Part shown: in pieces, positions 35,211 to 44,096 of the stretch
Position numbering within the stretch: the first letter of the stretch is position 1
Layout: each line of letters begins with the position of its first letter
The notes under the pieces: model-generated
Told to the model about the DNA's origin: nothing
Seen by the model: the letters and a program-made list of their open reading frames with translations, nothing else
Databases searched by the model: none
Program-made: the position numbers and the translations under genes
Origin: Altibacter sp.
GTDB lineage: Bacteria > Bacteroidota > Bacteroidia > Flavobacteriales > Flavobacteriaceae
DNA length: 64,000 nucleotides
NCBI RefSeq assembly: GCF_019913785.1
Contig: NZ_JAIOHK010000028.1
Location: 1 to 64,000, forward strand
Direction of reading: 5' to 3'

Positions 35211-36608
35211 ATGAAGACCAAATACATCGATTTAATTAGTCAGACCTATGATTTTCCACAGGAAGAATTTACCTTAAACGATGCAAATTTAGAATTTCAC
35301 GGAATCGATTTGATGGGGCTTGTAGAGAAGTATGGTGCTCCCTTAAAGTTTACTTATTTACCGAAAATTTCAGAAAATATTCAGCGCGCAAAAAAATGGT
35401 TTGGAAATGCGATTGCGGAGCAAAACTATAATGGCAACTATAACTATTGCTATTGTACTAAAAGCTCACATTTTAAACATGTACTAAACACAGCACTGGA
35501 GAATGATATACATATTGAAACCTCTTCTGCCTTCGATATAGATATTGTTGAAAACCTAAAAGCCGAAGGGAAGGTAACCGATAAGACCTATGTAATATGC
35601 AATGGGTTTAAGCGCGATCAATATATTCAAAATATTGGGCGTTTGATCAATTCGGGGCATAAAAACTGCATTCCTATCATTGATAATTACGAGGAGATTG
35701 GTTTGCTCTCTGAAGCTATCAAAGGAAAGTTCCGTGTTGGGATTCGAATTGCTTCGGAAGAAGAACCCAAATTCGAATTTTATACCTCTCGATTGGGCAT
35801 TGGCTATAAAAACATTGTCCCCTTCTACGAAAGACAAATCAAAGACAACAAAAAGGTAGAGTTAAAAATGCTTCACTTTTTTATCAATACCGGTATCCGC
35901 GATACAGCCTATTACTGGAACGAACTCCTCAAGTGTTTGACGGTATATACGCGTCTAAAAAAAATATGTCCTACATTAGACAGTCTTAATATTGGCGGGG
36001 GCTTTCCTATAAAGAATTCTTTGGCGTTCGAGTATGATTATGAATACATGATCGATGAGATCGTCAATCAAATTAATGTCACCTGTGCCGATGCCGAGGT
36101 GGATGTGCCAAATATATTTACCGAATTTGGCAGTTTTACAGTAGGGGAAAGCGGTGGAGCCATCTATGAAATTTTATATCAAAAACAACAGAACGATCGG
36201 GAGAAGTGGAATATGATAAATTCTTCTTTTATTACTACCTTGCCCGATACTTGGGCCATCAGCAAACGTTTTATCATGTTGGCGGTCAACCGATGGAACG
36301 ATGAATACGAACGAATTTTACTGGGCGGACTTACCTGCGATAGTGACGATTATTACAACAGTGAGCAGCATATGAACGCAATCTATCTTCCGAAGTTTAG
36401 AAAGGAGAAACCACTGTACATTGGATTTTTCAACACTGGAGCCTATCAGGAAACCATTGGCGGATTTGGCGGATTGCAACACTGCCTGATACCTTCACCA
36501 AAACATATTTTAATTAATAAAGATAGTGATGGTAACATCACAACCGAATTATTTTCACCCCAACAAACTAGTAAACAGTTATTAAATATTTTAGGTTATG
36601 AGCACTAA
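35211..36608 (+). CDS. speA: Arginine decarboxylase (alanine-racemase-fold, PLP type)
   Basis: 465 residues. The enzyme should convert arginine to agmatine, opening polyamine synthesis. PLP-barrel features include GAPLKFTYLPKI and the lysine region NYCYCTKSSHFKHV near residue 85; LNIGGGFPIKNS is the Gly-rich phosphate-binding loop, and the C-terminal beta domain carries LLGGLTCDSDDYY, where Cys-Asp are typical active-site residues of fold-type III decarboxylases. The agmatinase gene overlaps its end by 11 bp. The length matches the short Bacteroidota form, not the long E. coli SpeA. Confidence 0.88.
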   Translation: MKTKYIDLISQTYDFPQEEFTLNDANLEFHGIDLMGLVEKYGAPLKFTYLPKISENIQRAKKWFGNAIAEQNYNGNYNYCYCTKSSHFKHVLNTALENDIHIETSSAFDIDIVENLKAEGKVTDKTYVICNGFKRDQYIQNIGRLINSGHKNCIPIIDNYEEIGLLSEAIKGKFRVGIRIASEEEPKFEFYTSRLGIGYKNIVPFYERQIKDNKKVELKMLHFFINTGIRDTAYYWNELLKCLTVYTRLKKICPTLDSLNIGGGFPIKNSLAFEYDYEYMIDEIVNQINVTCADAEVDVPNIFTEFGSFTVGESGGAIYEILYQKQQNDREKWNMINSSFITTLPDTWAISKRFIMLAVNRWNDEYERILLGGLTCDSDDYYNSEQHMNAIYLPKFRKEKPLYIGFFNTGAYQETIGGFGGLQHCLIPSPKHILINKDSDGNITTELFSPQQTSKQLLNILGYEH

Positions 36609-37533
36609 AACGTATGCCGGCATCCCACAACAATACGGGGCGCTGGAAACCAGTAAAATTGTATTAATTCCCGTTCCTTACGATGGTACAAGCACTTTTC
36701 AAAAAGGAGCCGATAAGGGCCCGGATGCTTTTTTACACGCTTCAGAAAACATGGAACTTTACGACATCGAGACCCAAAGTGAAGTGTATAAACAAGGAAT
36801 TTACCTAGCAGATCCCATAACTGAAAATTCGTCCCCCGAAGCGGTCGTAGAGGCAGTGCATAAAATTACCAAAGAACATATCATAAAGAATAAATTCGTA
36901 ACCATTTTTGGAGGCGAACACAGTATTTCTATTGGAACCATTCGCGCTTTTAATGAATGTTTCGATAATCTTACCGTATTACATATCGATGCACATGCAG
37001 ATCTGCGGAAAGAATATCAAGGCTCTTCTTGCAATCATGCCTGTGCCGTTTATGAGGCAAGTCAGACCACCAATTTAATACAGGTGGGAATCCGAAGCAT
37101 GGACATCGCAGAAACGAGCGTAATGGACGAAGAAAAAACCTTCTTCGCTCACGATATGGCAAAGGATGAATACTGGATGGATACCGTAATTGAAGCCTTG
37201 GGAGACAATGTATTTATTACCTTCGATCTTGATGCATTAGACCCATCCATCATGCCTTCCACCGGGACTCCGGAGCCGGGGGGCTTGTTTTGGTATGAGA
37301 CACTGGATTTTTTAAAACAGGTTTTTGCCGAAAAAAATGTTGTAGGGTTCGATATTGTTGAACTTTGCCCCAATGAAGCTGATAAATCTTCCGATTTTCT
37401 AGCTGCAAAATTATACTACAAGATGCTTACCTATAAGTTTGACGGTACCGACGAAGAAGATGAATTTGAAAGCAACTTCCACGAATCGAAAAAAGAAATT
37501 TCAAAATTTAACAACGAAGAAGATGAGTACTAA
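36598..37533 (+). CDS. speB: Agmatinase
   Basis: 311 residues of the ureohydrolase family, hydrolysing agmatine to putrescine and urea with a binuclear manganese site. Metal ligands are in FGGEHSIS (about residue 106), HIDAHADLR (about 130) and FDLDALDPSIMP (about 211). It overlaps the arginine decarboxylase by 11 bp upstream and the next gene by 11 bp downstream, so the three are tightly coupled. The C-terminus is acidic (TDEEDEFESNF, ending NNEEDEY). Confidence 0.92.
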   Translation: MSTKTYAGIPQQYGALETSKIVLIPVPYDGTSTFQKGADKGPDAFLHASENMELYDIETQSEVYKQGIYLADPITENSSPEAVVEAVHKITKEHIIKNKFVTIFGGEHSISIGTIRAFNECFDNLTVLHIDAHADLRKEYQGSSCNHACAVYEASQTTNLIQVGIRSMDIAETSVMDEEKTFFAHDMAKDEYWMDTVIEALGDNVFITFDLDALDPSIMPSTGTPEPGGLFWYETLDFLKQVFAEKNVVGFDIVELCPNEADKSSDFLAAKLYYKMLTYKFDGTDEEDEFESNFHESKKEISKFNNEEDEY

Positions 37534-38500
37534 AAAAGGAGCAATTTCAGAATTTATTCAAAAATATTACCTGCACTTTAACGCTGCAGCCTTGGTCGAT
37601 GCCGCAAAAGGCTACGAAGCACAGCTTAAAGACGGTTCTAAAATGTTGGTTTCGCTCGCCGGAGCCATGAGTACTGCCGAGTTGGGGAAGATTTTTGCTG
37701 AAATGATCCGCCAAGATAAAGTACACATTATCTCCTGTACAGGAGCGAATTTGGAAGAAGACATCATGAATTTGGTGGCTCACTCTCATTACAAGCGAGT
37801 TCCAAATTATCGAGACCTTACCCCTCAGGATGAATGGGAATTATTGGAGAAGGGGATGAATCGAGTGACCGATACCTGTATTCCCGAAGAAGAAGCCTTC
37901 CGAAGAATTCAAAAGCATATTGTCAAGATCTGGAAAGATGCCGAAGCAAATGGAGAACGCTATTTACCACATGAATATATGTATAAATTATTGTTGAGTG
38001 GTGTTATGGAAGAACACTATGAGATCGATCTAAAAGATTCATGGATGTATGCGGCAGCCGAAAAAAACCTTCCTATTATATGCCCGGGTTGGGAGGATAG
38101 CACCATGGGGAATATTTTCGCCAGCTACGTATTAAAAGGAGAACTAAAAGCTTCCACCATGAAAAGTGGCATTGAATATATGACCTTCTTGGCCGATTGG
38201 TACACAGATAATTCGAAAAAGGGAATTGGGTTCTTCCAAATAGGCGGAGGGATCGCAGGAGATTTCCCGATCTGTGTTGTGCCAATGCTGTATCAGGATA
38301 TGGAACGCCCCGATACGCCTTTCTGGAGTTATTTTTGCCAGATAAGCGACTCAACCACGAGTTACGGAAGCTATTCAGGTGCTGTGCCCAATGAAAAAAT
38401 AACCTGGGGAAAGCTGGATATTGACACCCCAAAATTTATTATCGAAAGTGATGCTACTATAGTGGCGCCTTTAATTTTTGCATACTTATTAGACATGTAA
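37523..38500 (+). CDS. Deoxyhypusine-synthase-like enzyme
   Basis: 325 residues from the ATG at 37523, which gives the same 11-bp overlap with agmatinase as seen upstream; an earlier in-frame start at 37439 would overlap agmatinase by 95 bp and adds an unlikely basic tail. The motif NEKITWGKLD aligns with the WGK containing the catalytic lysine of deoxyhypusine synthase, and SLAGAMSTAELG and the HIISCTGANLEED region match its NAD site. Bacteria lack eIF5A, and some bacterial relatives make homospermidine instead. With putrescine supplied by the two upstream enzymes, homospermidine synthesis is the best guess. Confidence 0.85.
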   Translation: MSTKKGAISEFIQKYYLHFNAAALVDAAKGYEAQLKDGSKMLVSLAGAMSTAELGKIFAEMIRQDKVHIISCTGANLEEDIMNLVAHSHYKRVPNYRDLTPQDEWELLEKGMNRVTDTCIPEEEAFRRIQKHIVKIWKDAEANGERYLPHEYMYKLLLSGVMEEHYEIDLKDSWMYAAAEKNLPIICPGWEDSTMGNIFASYVLKGELKASTMKSGIEYMTFLADWYTDNSKKGIGFFQIGGGIAGDFPICVVPMLYQDMERPDTPFWSYFCQISDSTTSYGSYSGAVPNEKITWGKLDIDTPKFIIESDATIVAPLIFAYLLDM

Positions 38501-38530
38501 TTCAACAGATCGTTGAGAATATTTTAAAAT

Positions 38531-38857
38531 ATGAAAGGGCAACAACCAGCTTTGAAGCGAGTTATAGTAGACTTCAAAAAATTAACTGAAGAGATTTTAA
38601 ACCTGTTGGTGGAAAAATATCCAAATGGATATAAGGAAAAGGACATTATTGTCTTTAGAAATGCACAAAACGAGATTATTGAAGCCGTAGAGGTGAGGAC
38701 GGAGGACACCGTATATCTTGTAAAAGTAAGTCAGCGACTAGCCGACACCATGGAAGATTATGATGGTGATGACGACGATGATTTCGACGATGACGATTCG
38801 GGTGATGAAGGTTTAGAAATTGCCGATGAATCTTCAGGAGAAGGTGATTTTGATTAA
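38531..38857 (+). CDS. Small protein with acidic C-terminal tail
   Basis: 108 residues. The first 75 form a compact alpha/beta domain (LKRVIVDFKKLTEEILNLL, then KDIIVFRNAQNEIIEAVEV), followed by a strongly acidic tail (about residues 78-108, many consecutive Asp, Ser and Glu). Similar short proteins occur in flavobacteria and are sometimes labelled DNA primase without basis. It follows the polyamine operon by 30 bp on the same strand. The tail could bind metal or mimic nucleic acid. Function unknown. Confidence 0.7.
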   Translation: MKGQQPALKRVIVDFKKLTEEILNLLVEKYPNGYKEKDIIVFRNAQNEIIEAVEVRTEDTVYLVKVSQRLADTMEDYDGDDDDDFDDDDSGDEGLEIADESSGEGDFD

Positions 38858-38896
38858 GAAATATTTTGTAATTTAATTATATCAAATTTGTTCTTT

Positions 38897-39304
38897 ATGG
38901 AAAATCGTTTTCATATTTCACTGCCTTGTCTTAGTACCAAAGCTACGAAAGACTATTACTGTGACATAATAGGTGCTCAAATGGGTCGTCGTGCCGAAAA
39001 ATGGGTTGATATTAACCTCTTCAATCATCAAATCACTTTTATAAAGTCCGGGAAATTCAAATTCGATTATGCGAATTACGGCTTTGAAAACACGGTACTT
39101 CCATCTTTTCATTTTGGTGTTATTTTAGAAAATGCCGAATGGAAGAAATTGTATCAGAAGTTGAAAGCGCATGTGCATATAGACATTACTCACTTTTTAA
39201 AGGGAAGTAATGGCGAGCACGAGTCGTTCTTTATAAAAGATCCCAACGGCTATGTGATCGAATTCAAATGCTTTAAAGACGGCGATACGATTTTTAAGGC
39301 GTAG
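38897..39304 (+). CDS. VOC-superfamily (glyoxalase/dioxygenase-fold) protein
   Basis: 135 residues from the ATG at 38897; an upstream TTG three codons earlier is less likely. The paired beta-alpha-beta modules of the VOC fold are seen in FHISLPCLSTKATKDYYCDI and in the C-terminal ESFFIKDPNGYVIEFKCF. FHFGVI and the Glu in YVIEFK are likely metal ligands. The exact substrate (glyoxalase-like, fosfomycin-resistance-like or dioxygenase-like) is undetermined. The 3' end overlaps the convergent glycosyltransferase gene by 11 bp. Confidence 0.82.
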   Translation: MENRFHISLPCLSTKATKDYYCDIIGAQMGRRAEKWVDINLFNHQITFIKSGKFKFDYANYGFENTVLPSFHFGVILENAEWKKLYQKLKAHVHIDITHFLKGSNGEHESFFIKDPNGYVIEFKCFKDGDTIFKA

Positions 39305-40697
39305 CCGTTTCAAAGTGTTCCTTTTCGGAATTCGATTTTTTTCTGAAACACAGTTCCCAAATGGCAAAACCGATTACTATGGTGTACTCTATAGCGATAA
39401 GCCATAAATTTTCCTGAAAGCCTGCATTCCCATAGGCCGAATAACTTACCATAACCATAAGGCTCCAAACTATGGGAAACTTGTATTTCGTAAATACCGA
39501 AAGCAATAATGGAGTGGCAATGTACCATGGGTGAACCGTTGTGGATAGCAATAAATAAAGTGATATGGCAAAAAGCATCGCAGTTATCAATTGTTGAAGC
39601 GATGTGTTTTTTCTGAAAAAACTAAGCAGCAACACTGCCAAAAGAACTATTGCCGGAAGTATTTTCCCGGTTGTTTCTATAAGATTCCAGCCTACGGTTT
39701 TAAAACTAATCCACCGTATTACATAATGAACACTTGCGTTAAATTCGAATTCCTGAAACCAGAGTCCGATAGTTGCACCAAAGTTTTCGACAAATTGGCC
39801 GGACAGGAACGGTGCAAACGCTGCTAAAACGGTCGCTAAGGTTACCCATCCAAACTTCTTCAACGTCCAAAATCCTTTTCCAAAGAGACCTTTCTTAATA
39901 AAAAACCGGAAGAACAGCGGCAGAAAAAGTAAGGGAATTAATTTAACCGAGATTGAGATTCCCAATAAAATCGCCGCCCAAAACCAGTTTTTATTGTGCA
40001 ATAAATACAGCGACCAGATCAAAAAGAACAACATGACCCCTTCAAAATGAAGGTTTCCGGTAAGTTCCAGTATCACAAAAGGATTGAGGAAGTACCAAAA
40101 GATATTGTGTGGATTAAGTTCAAGTGCTTTTAGAAGTTTTCTTCCGAAGTATAAGATACCTATATCTGCGAGAATCATTATAATTCGGAGTACAATCACA
40201 GCACCCAGAATACTCTTTCCTGAAATCAAAGCAGCTATAGCAAAGAAGACTTGATTTATTGGGGGATAGTTACTAAAATGGCCGGCATTTAAACTGCCCA
40301 TGCCTTCGTATAGCGCCTCTGCCTGATGCATGGTAATAGTGGCCTTTTCAAAATATAATCCCGAATTCTCCACGAACATATCGGGTGTAAACAAATACGG
40401 ATTAATCCCTTGGAGTAAAAGGCGACCATCCCATAAAAACCTGTAAAAATCTTGCGAAAGATTGGGAATGCTTAGCAAAAGGAGTAATCTAAATACAAGT
40501 CCGAAGCCGGCTAGCAACCAAAAATCCCTTTTCGAAATTTGTAAAATCTTATACGCCAGGAAAAACAAGGCGGCGTATAGCATACTGAGTTTTATAAAAT
40601 CACTTCTATCCAGATCGTATCCAAAACTTAAATAGAAAGCTGCACTAATAAGTGCAAGGAACAAGGGAATAGGGCGGGATTTTACAAAATCAAGCAT
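39294..40697 (-). CDS. Polytopic membrane glycosyltransferase (GT87/mannosyltransferase-like)
   Basis: 467 residues with about 11-12 hydrophobic segments throughout. A conserved loop near residues 82-100 (LSQDFYRFLWDGRLLLQGINPY) has the Asp and Arg typical of GT-C enzymes using polyprenyl-phosphate sugars. It probably adds a hexose to an envelope glycan on the outer face of the inner membrane. It is the second gene after a TolB-like lipoprotein on the same strand (8-bp gap). The donor sugar and acceptor are unknown. Confidence 0.8.
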   Translation of the reverse strand: MLDFVKSRPIPLFLALISAAFYLSFGYDLDRSDFIKLSMLYAALFFLAYKILQISKRDFWLLAGFGLVFRLLLLLSIPNLSQDFYRFLWDGRLLLQGINPYLFTPDMFVENSGLYFEKATITMHQAEALYEGMGSLNAGHFSNYPPINQVFFAIAALISGKSILGAVIVLRIIMILADIGILYFGRKLLKALELNPHNIFWYFLNPFVILELTGNLHFEGVMLFFLIWSLYLLHNKNWFWAAILLGISISVKLIPLLFLPLFFRFFIKKGLFGKGFWTLKKFGWVTLATVLAAFAPFLSGQFVENFGATIGLWFQEFEFNASVHYVIRWISFKTVGWNLIETTGKILPAIVLLAVLLLSFFRKNTSLQQLITAMLFAISLYLLLSTTVHPWYIATPLLLSVFTKYKFPIVWSLMVMVSYSAYGNAGFQENLWLIAIEYTIVIGFAIWELCFRKKSNSEKEHFETATP

Positions 40698-40705
40698 GTT
40701 TTAGA

Positions 40706-41818
40706 TTAGTCCTGCCATTCGGCAATAAAAAGGTTGGTGTCCCTTCCGCCACCATTGTGTCGGTTGGAGGAGAATACCAAATATTTTCCATCATTCGAAA
40801 ATACCGGAAAGGCATCAAAGGTTTCGCCATGCGTAATACGCTCTAAATTTTTCCCATCCAGATCGATCATATACAAATTGAAAGGGAATCCTCTTTCGGC
40901 TTCAAAATTGCTCGAGAATAAAATCTTTTCTCCACTGGGGTGGAAAAACGGACTCCAATTGGCATTTCCTAAATTGGTGAGCTGCCGAAGATCACTTCCA
41001 TCGGCATTGCAAATATACAGCTCCATTTCGGTAGGCTGAACCAGTCCTTGAGCGAGCATCTCTTTGTAATCCCTTATTTCATCCTCGGTTTTAGGTCTTG
41101 AAGAACGAAAGATAAGCTTTGTTCCATCGGGAGAGAAAAAGGCGCCACCATCGTAGCCTAATTGATCCGTGATCTGCTTAACATCACTTCCATCAATATT
41201 CATGGTGTATAATTCGAGGTCGCCGCTTCGGGTAGAGGTAAACACAATTTTATCTCCCTTTGGCGACACAGTCGCTTCGGCATCGTAACCCGGCTCATTG
41301 GTAAGTTGTGCCGTAATATTTCCTTCGAGATCTGCCACGAAGATGTCGAACGAAGGGTATACGGGCCATACGTATTTACCATTTTTCCGAAGGGGAACTT
41401 CAGGACAGGCTTCATCTGCTAAATGTGTTGAAGCATATACAAAATGCTTGTTATCGGGCAGGAAATAGGCGCAGGTAGTTCGTCCTTTACCGGTACTAAT
41501 CATGGGCGGTTTCTTATCTTGAAAGGTATCGGTAGCATGCATCAAAAACATTTGATCACATTCCATACCCCAATCCTTAAAGTTAGATTGGAACACCAAT
41601 TGTTTGTCGTCAAAACTCCAATAAGCTTCGGCATTATCTCCTCCAAAGGTGACTTGACGCATCGATTTAAAATGCTTTTCTTCGGGATAGATCAAACTAA
41701 CGGTTTTGGATTCCTGGACAGTAGTTGACTCATTATTTATTGTATTGGATTTATCTTCTGAATTGTTCTTACAGGAAATTAACACCATAACAAAGGTGAC
41801 AAATAGGATATTTTTCAT
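40706..41818 (-). CDS. TolB-like beta-propeller lipoprotein
   Basis: 370 residues from the ATG at 41818; a longer frame from 41860 would place 14 unlikely residues before the signal peptide. A lipobox (VMVLISC, Cys near residue 16) is followed by repeated WD40-like PD40 blades: FTSTRSGDLELYTMNIDGSDVKQI, FSPDGTKLIFRSSRP, LFSSNFEAERGFPFNLYMIDLDGKNLERI and FSNDGKYLVFSSNR. The repeats match the TolB propeller, but the N-terminal TolB domain is missing. It is probably a periplasmic or surface-exposed lipoprotein. It is divergent from the M28 peptidase gene. Confidence 0.85.
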   Translation of the reverse strand: MKNILFVTFVMVLISCKNNSEDKSNTINNESTTVQESKTVSLIYPEEKHFKSMRQVTFGGDNAEAYWSFDDKQLVFQSNFKDWGMECDQMFLMHATDTFQDKKPPMISTGKGRTTCAYFLPDNKHFVYASTHLADEACPEVPLRKNGKYVWPVYPSFDIFVADLEGNITAQLTNEPGYDAEATVSPKGDKIVFTSTRSGDLELYTMNIDGSDVKQITDQLGYDGGAFFSPDGTKLIFRSSRPKTEDEIRDYKEMLAQGLVQPTEMELYICNADGSDLRQLTNLGNANWSPFFHPSGEKILFSSNFEAERGFPFNLYMIDLDGKNLERITHGETFDAFPVFSNDGKYLVFSSNRHNGGGRDTNLFIAEWQD

Positions 41819-41827
41819 TTTAAGCAG

Positions 41828-41835
41828 TACTTTTG
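41828..41835 (+). promoter_or_regulatory. -7 promoter box of the M28 peptidase gene
   Basis: TACTTTTG fits TAnnTTTG, implying transcription from about 41840 and a leader of about 11 nt before the ATG at 41851. A TTG at 41833 lies inside this box and so cannot be the start. Confidence 0.5.
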
Positions 41836-41850
41836 TGCAAAAGTAACGAT

Positions 41851-43074
41851 ATGAGAGCATTTATTATAGTATTTATTTTAGCGATTCTCTTTTCTTGTAA
41901 GGAGACCGTTGTAGAAAAGATTTCGATGCAGGACGATGTCGCTGTGTTAGCAAGTGATAGCCTTGATGGAAGGGAGACAGGAACGCTGGGAGAACGTCTG
42001 GCTGCAGAGTACATAGTGAAACGTTATAAAGACTTGTCATTGCTGCCCAAGGGGACGCAAGGATACTATCAAACCTTTTCTTTTAAGCCGAGTACTGACC
42101 CTCACAAGCAAGCTGAAGTTACCGATACTATTTCCGATAGTTTGGCGCAAGGAATGAATATAGTGGGTTATATAGATAACAAGGCCGCGACTACTGTGGT
42201 AATAGGAGCTCACTACGATCATCTAGGTATGGGCGGCGAAGGTTCTCTGTATCGAGAAGGGGAAGCCATCCATAACGGAGCCGATGACAATGCCAGTGGC
42301 GTTGCTGTTATGTTTGATTTGGCTGAAAAATTATCAACTACAAATACAAATAACAACTATTTGTTCATCGCTTTCTCGGGCGAAGAAATGGGGTTATTGG
42401 GATCCAACTATTTTGTAAAGAACCCAACAATCGACACCAAACAAGTGTCGTATATGATCAATATGGACATGGTGGGACGCTTAAATGAAGAGAATACCCT
42501 TGCGGTGCATGGGGTAGGAACGTCCCCTGTTTTTAAACAAACCTTGTTTGCAAATAACGAAGGGTTGAATATCGCCGAACACGAAAGCGGCATTGGCCCT
42601 AGTGACCATACTTCCTTTTATTTGGCCGATATCCCGGTACTCCACTTTTTTACCGGTCAGCATACTGACTACCACAAACCGAGCGATGATGCCGAAAAAT
42701 TGAACTACGAAGGCATGCAAAAGGTGTCGGATTATATTTTTCGGGTGATAACCGATTTAGATGACAATGGAAAGCTGGCGTTCAGAAAGACAAAGAATGA
42801 ATCGGAAACAGTCCCCGATTTTAAAGTGACCTTAGGTGTGGTTCCAGATTATTTGTTTACCGGAAAAGGAATGCGGATCGACGGGGTAAGTGAGGACAAG
42901 CCCGCTCAAAAGGCAGGCTTACAAAAAGGAGATATCGTTTTGAAAATGGGAGAGCACGATGTAGTGGATATGATGAGTTATATGAAATCCTTATCCTTAT
43001 TTGAAAAGGGGCAAGCTGCTATGGTTACCGTGGATAGAGGCGGAGAAATCATGGTAAAAGAGGTTAGGTTTTAG
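41851..43074 (+). CDS. M28-family zinc aminopeptidase-like lipoprotein with PDZ domain
   Basis: 407 residues from the ATG at 41851. A lipobox (AILFSC, Cys near residue 14) anchors the protein. The peptidase domain has zinc ligands in VVIGAHYDHLG and HNGADDNASG, the catalytic Glu in FSGEEMGLLG, an Asp ligand in NMDMVGRL and the last His in HTDYHKPSDD. A PDZ domain (about 318-407, GMRIDGVSEDKPAQKAGLQKGD) follows, typical of periplasmic peptidases that recognise C-termini. It likely trims peptides in the periplasm. Its gene is separated by a 32-bp divergent promoter region from the TolB-like lipoprotein. Confidence 0.9.
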   Translation: MRAFIIVFILAILFSCKETVVEKISMQDDVAVLASDSLDGRETGTLGERLAAEYIVKRYKDLSLLPKGTQGYYQTFSFKPSTDPHKQAEVTDTISDSLAQGMNIVGYIDNKAATTVVIGAHYDHLGMGGEGSLYREGEAIHNGADDNASGVAVMFDLAEKLSTTNTNNNYLFIAFSGEEMGLLGSNYFVKNPTIDTKQVSYMINMDMVGRLNEENTLAVHGVGTSPVFKQTLFANNEGLNIAEHESGIGPSDHTSFYLADIPVLHFFTGQHTDYHKPSDDAEKLNYEGMQKVSDYIFRVITDLDDNGKLAFRKTKNESETVPDFKVTLGVVPDYLFTGKGMRIDGVSEDKPAQKAGLQKGDIVLKMGEHDVVDMMSYMKSLSLFEKGQAAMVTVDRGGEIMVKEVRF

Positions 43075-43076
43075 CG

Positions 43077-44009
43077 TCAAAACCTTCTTGCTACTGAGAT
43101 TGTAAAATAGATATGCCATTTGGTGAGAGGAGATTCACTGGAAACATATTGATACCCCAATCTAATATCGTTTCTTCTCGAACGATAGCAACCCTCCATG
43201 CCGTATAGAAATAATTCGCGTACAGGAGGCACTAGAAACTCGGAATTATCGCCTCCTAAATGACCTTCAAGAAGCGCATTGTGTCCAACATAGCGATAGG
43301 TGAAATTTATAGAAAAGAACAGCTCGTTTTGGGTAGCCCCCACTTGATTATACGCTAACGATTCTTGTAACGGATTTCTATTTCCGAAATAGAATTTTGC
43401 ACTGTGGTCTATGTAAATGTCTTTCGAACCAAATGCAATTTTTGGTTGAATAGCCGCGTACACACTAAAGGGTTCGGGGTTAAGAAGCCATTCCTTTATA
43501 TAGGTTGCATAGGCATTAAAGTGAAAACTGTTCTTGATTTGTCCTTCCCAAGGCGGTGTTGAAATACCACCACTGCTGTGAAATAAATTTTGAAAACCTT
43601 CAGCAAATGCGATGGGGCCCGTAACTCCAACGGCCACCGAAATATCTGTTGCATGTTTTTTTCTTACCACAAAACTACCCGCAGAGAGCCCCAAATACCC
43701 CACGTACGGGCGGTCATAGTCGGTTATTTCGTGGGAGAGTATATTGGTTGGCGTGTAGAATAAATGGGCCAAGCCAATTGTAATCTGTTCTTTCCGGAGT
43801 TTCGATTTAATTTTCTTCGGAATATATCTGTACTCAATATAGCTCCCTGTAGTATAATATCGATCGGTAAATATCAAGAAATCATTGTCGTGTCGCAATT
43901 CTATTTGCCGATTATAAATAATCGAATCGGTCGTAAAATTCTCTTCAGTTTGGGATAGGCCAATTAACGAATTTAACTGAATTAATACACAAACAAATAG
44001 TAGCCTCAC
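43077..44009 (-). CDS. LpxR-like lipid A deacylase
   Basis: 310 residues. The signal peptide (about 1-20) is followed by the family signature LRHDNDFLIFTDRYYTTGSYIEY (about 38-60), where Asn, Asp, Thr and Asp line the calcium-dependent active site of LpxR, and a C-terminal RYVGHNALLEGHLGG with the family His and Glu. LpxR is an outer-membrane beta-barrel that removes the 3'-acyloxyacyl group of lipid A. It converges with the M28 peptidase gene (2-bp gap). The many alternating beta strands agree with a barrel. Confidence 0.83.
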   Translation of the reverse strand: MRLLFVCVLIQLNSLIGLSQTEENFTTDSIIYNRQIELRHDNDFLIFTDRYYTTGSYIEYRYIPKKIKSKLRKEQITIGLAHLFYTPTNILSHEITDYDRPYVGYLGLSAGSFVVRKKHATDISVAVGVTGPIAFAEGFQNLFHSSGGISTPPWEGQIKNSFHFNAYATYIKEWLLNPEPFSVYAAIQPKIAFGSKDIYIDHSAKFYFGNRNPLQESLAYNQVGATQNELFFSINFTYRYVGHNALLEGHLGGDNSEFLVPPVRELFLYGMEGCYRSRRNDIRLGYQYVSSESPLTKWHIYFTISVARRF

Positions 44010-44096
44010 TTCAATAACTTCGACTTTAATCGTTACAAATTCCTTTTTTGAAAGTGTACTAAGGTAACACCATTTTATAAATAAATTGAAGTTGTT

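Noticed and set aside
37439-37522. Longer start for the deoxyhypusine-synthase-like gene
   Set aside because: It would overlap agmatinase by 95 bp and adds a basic tail unrelated to the family.
41819-41860. Longer start for the TolB-like lipoprotein
   Set aside because: The lipoprotein signal peptide starts at the ATG at 41818; the extra residues would precede it and run into the divergent promoter.
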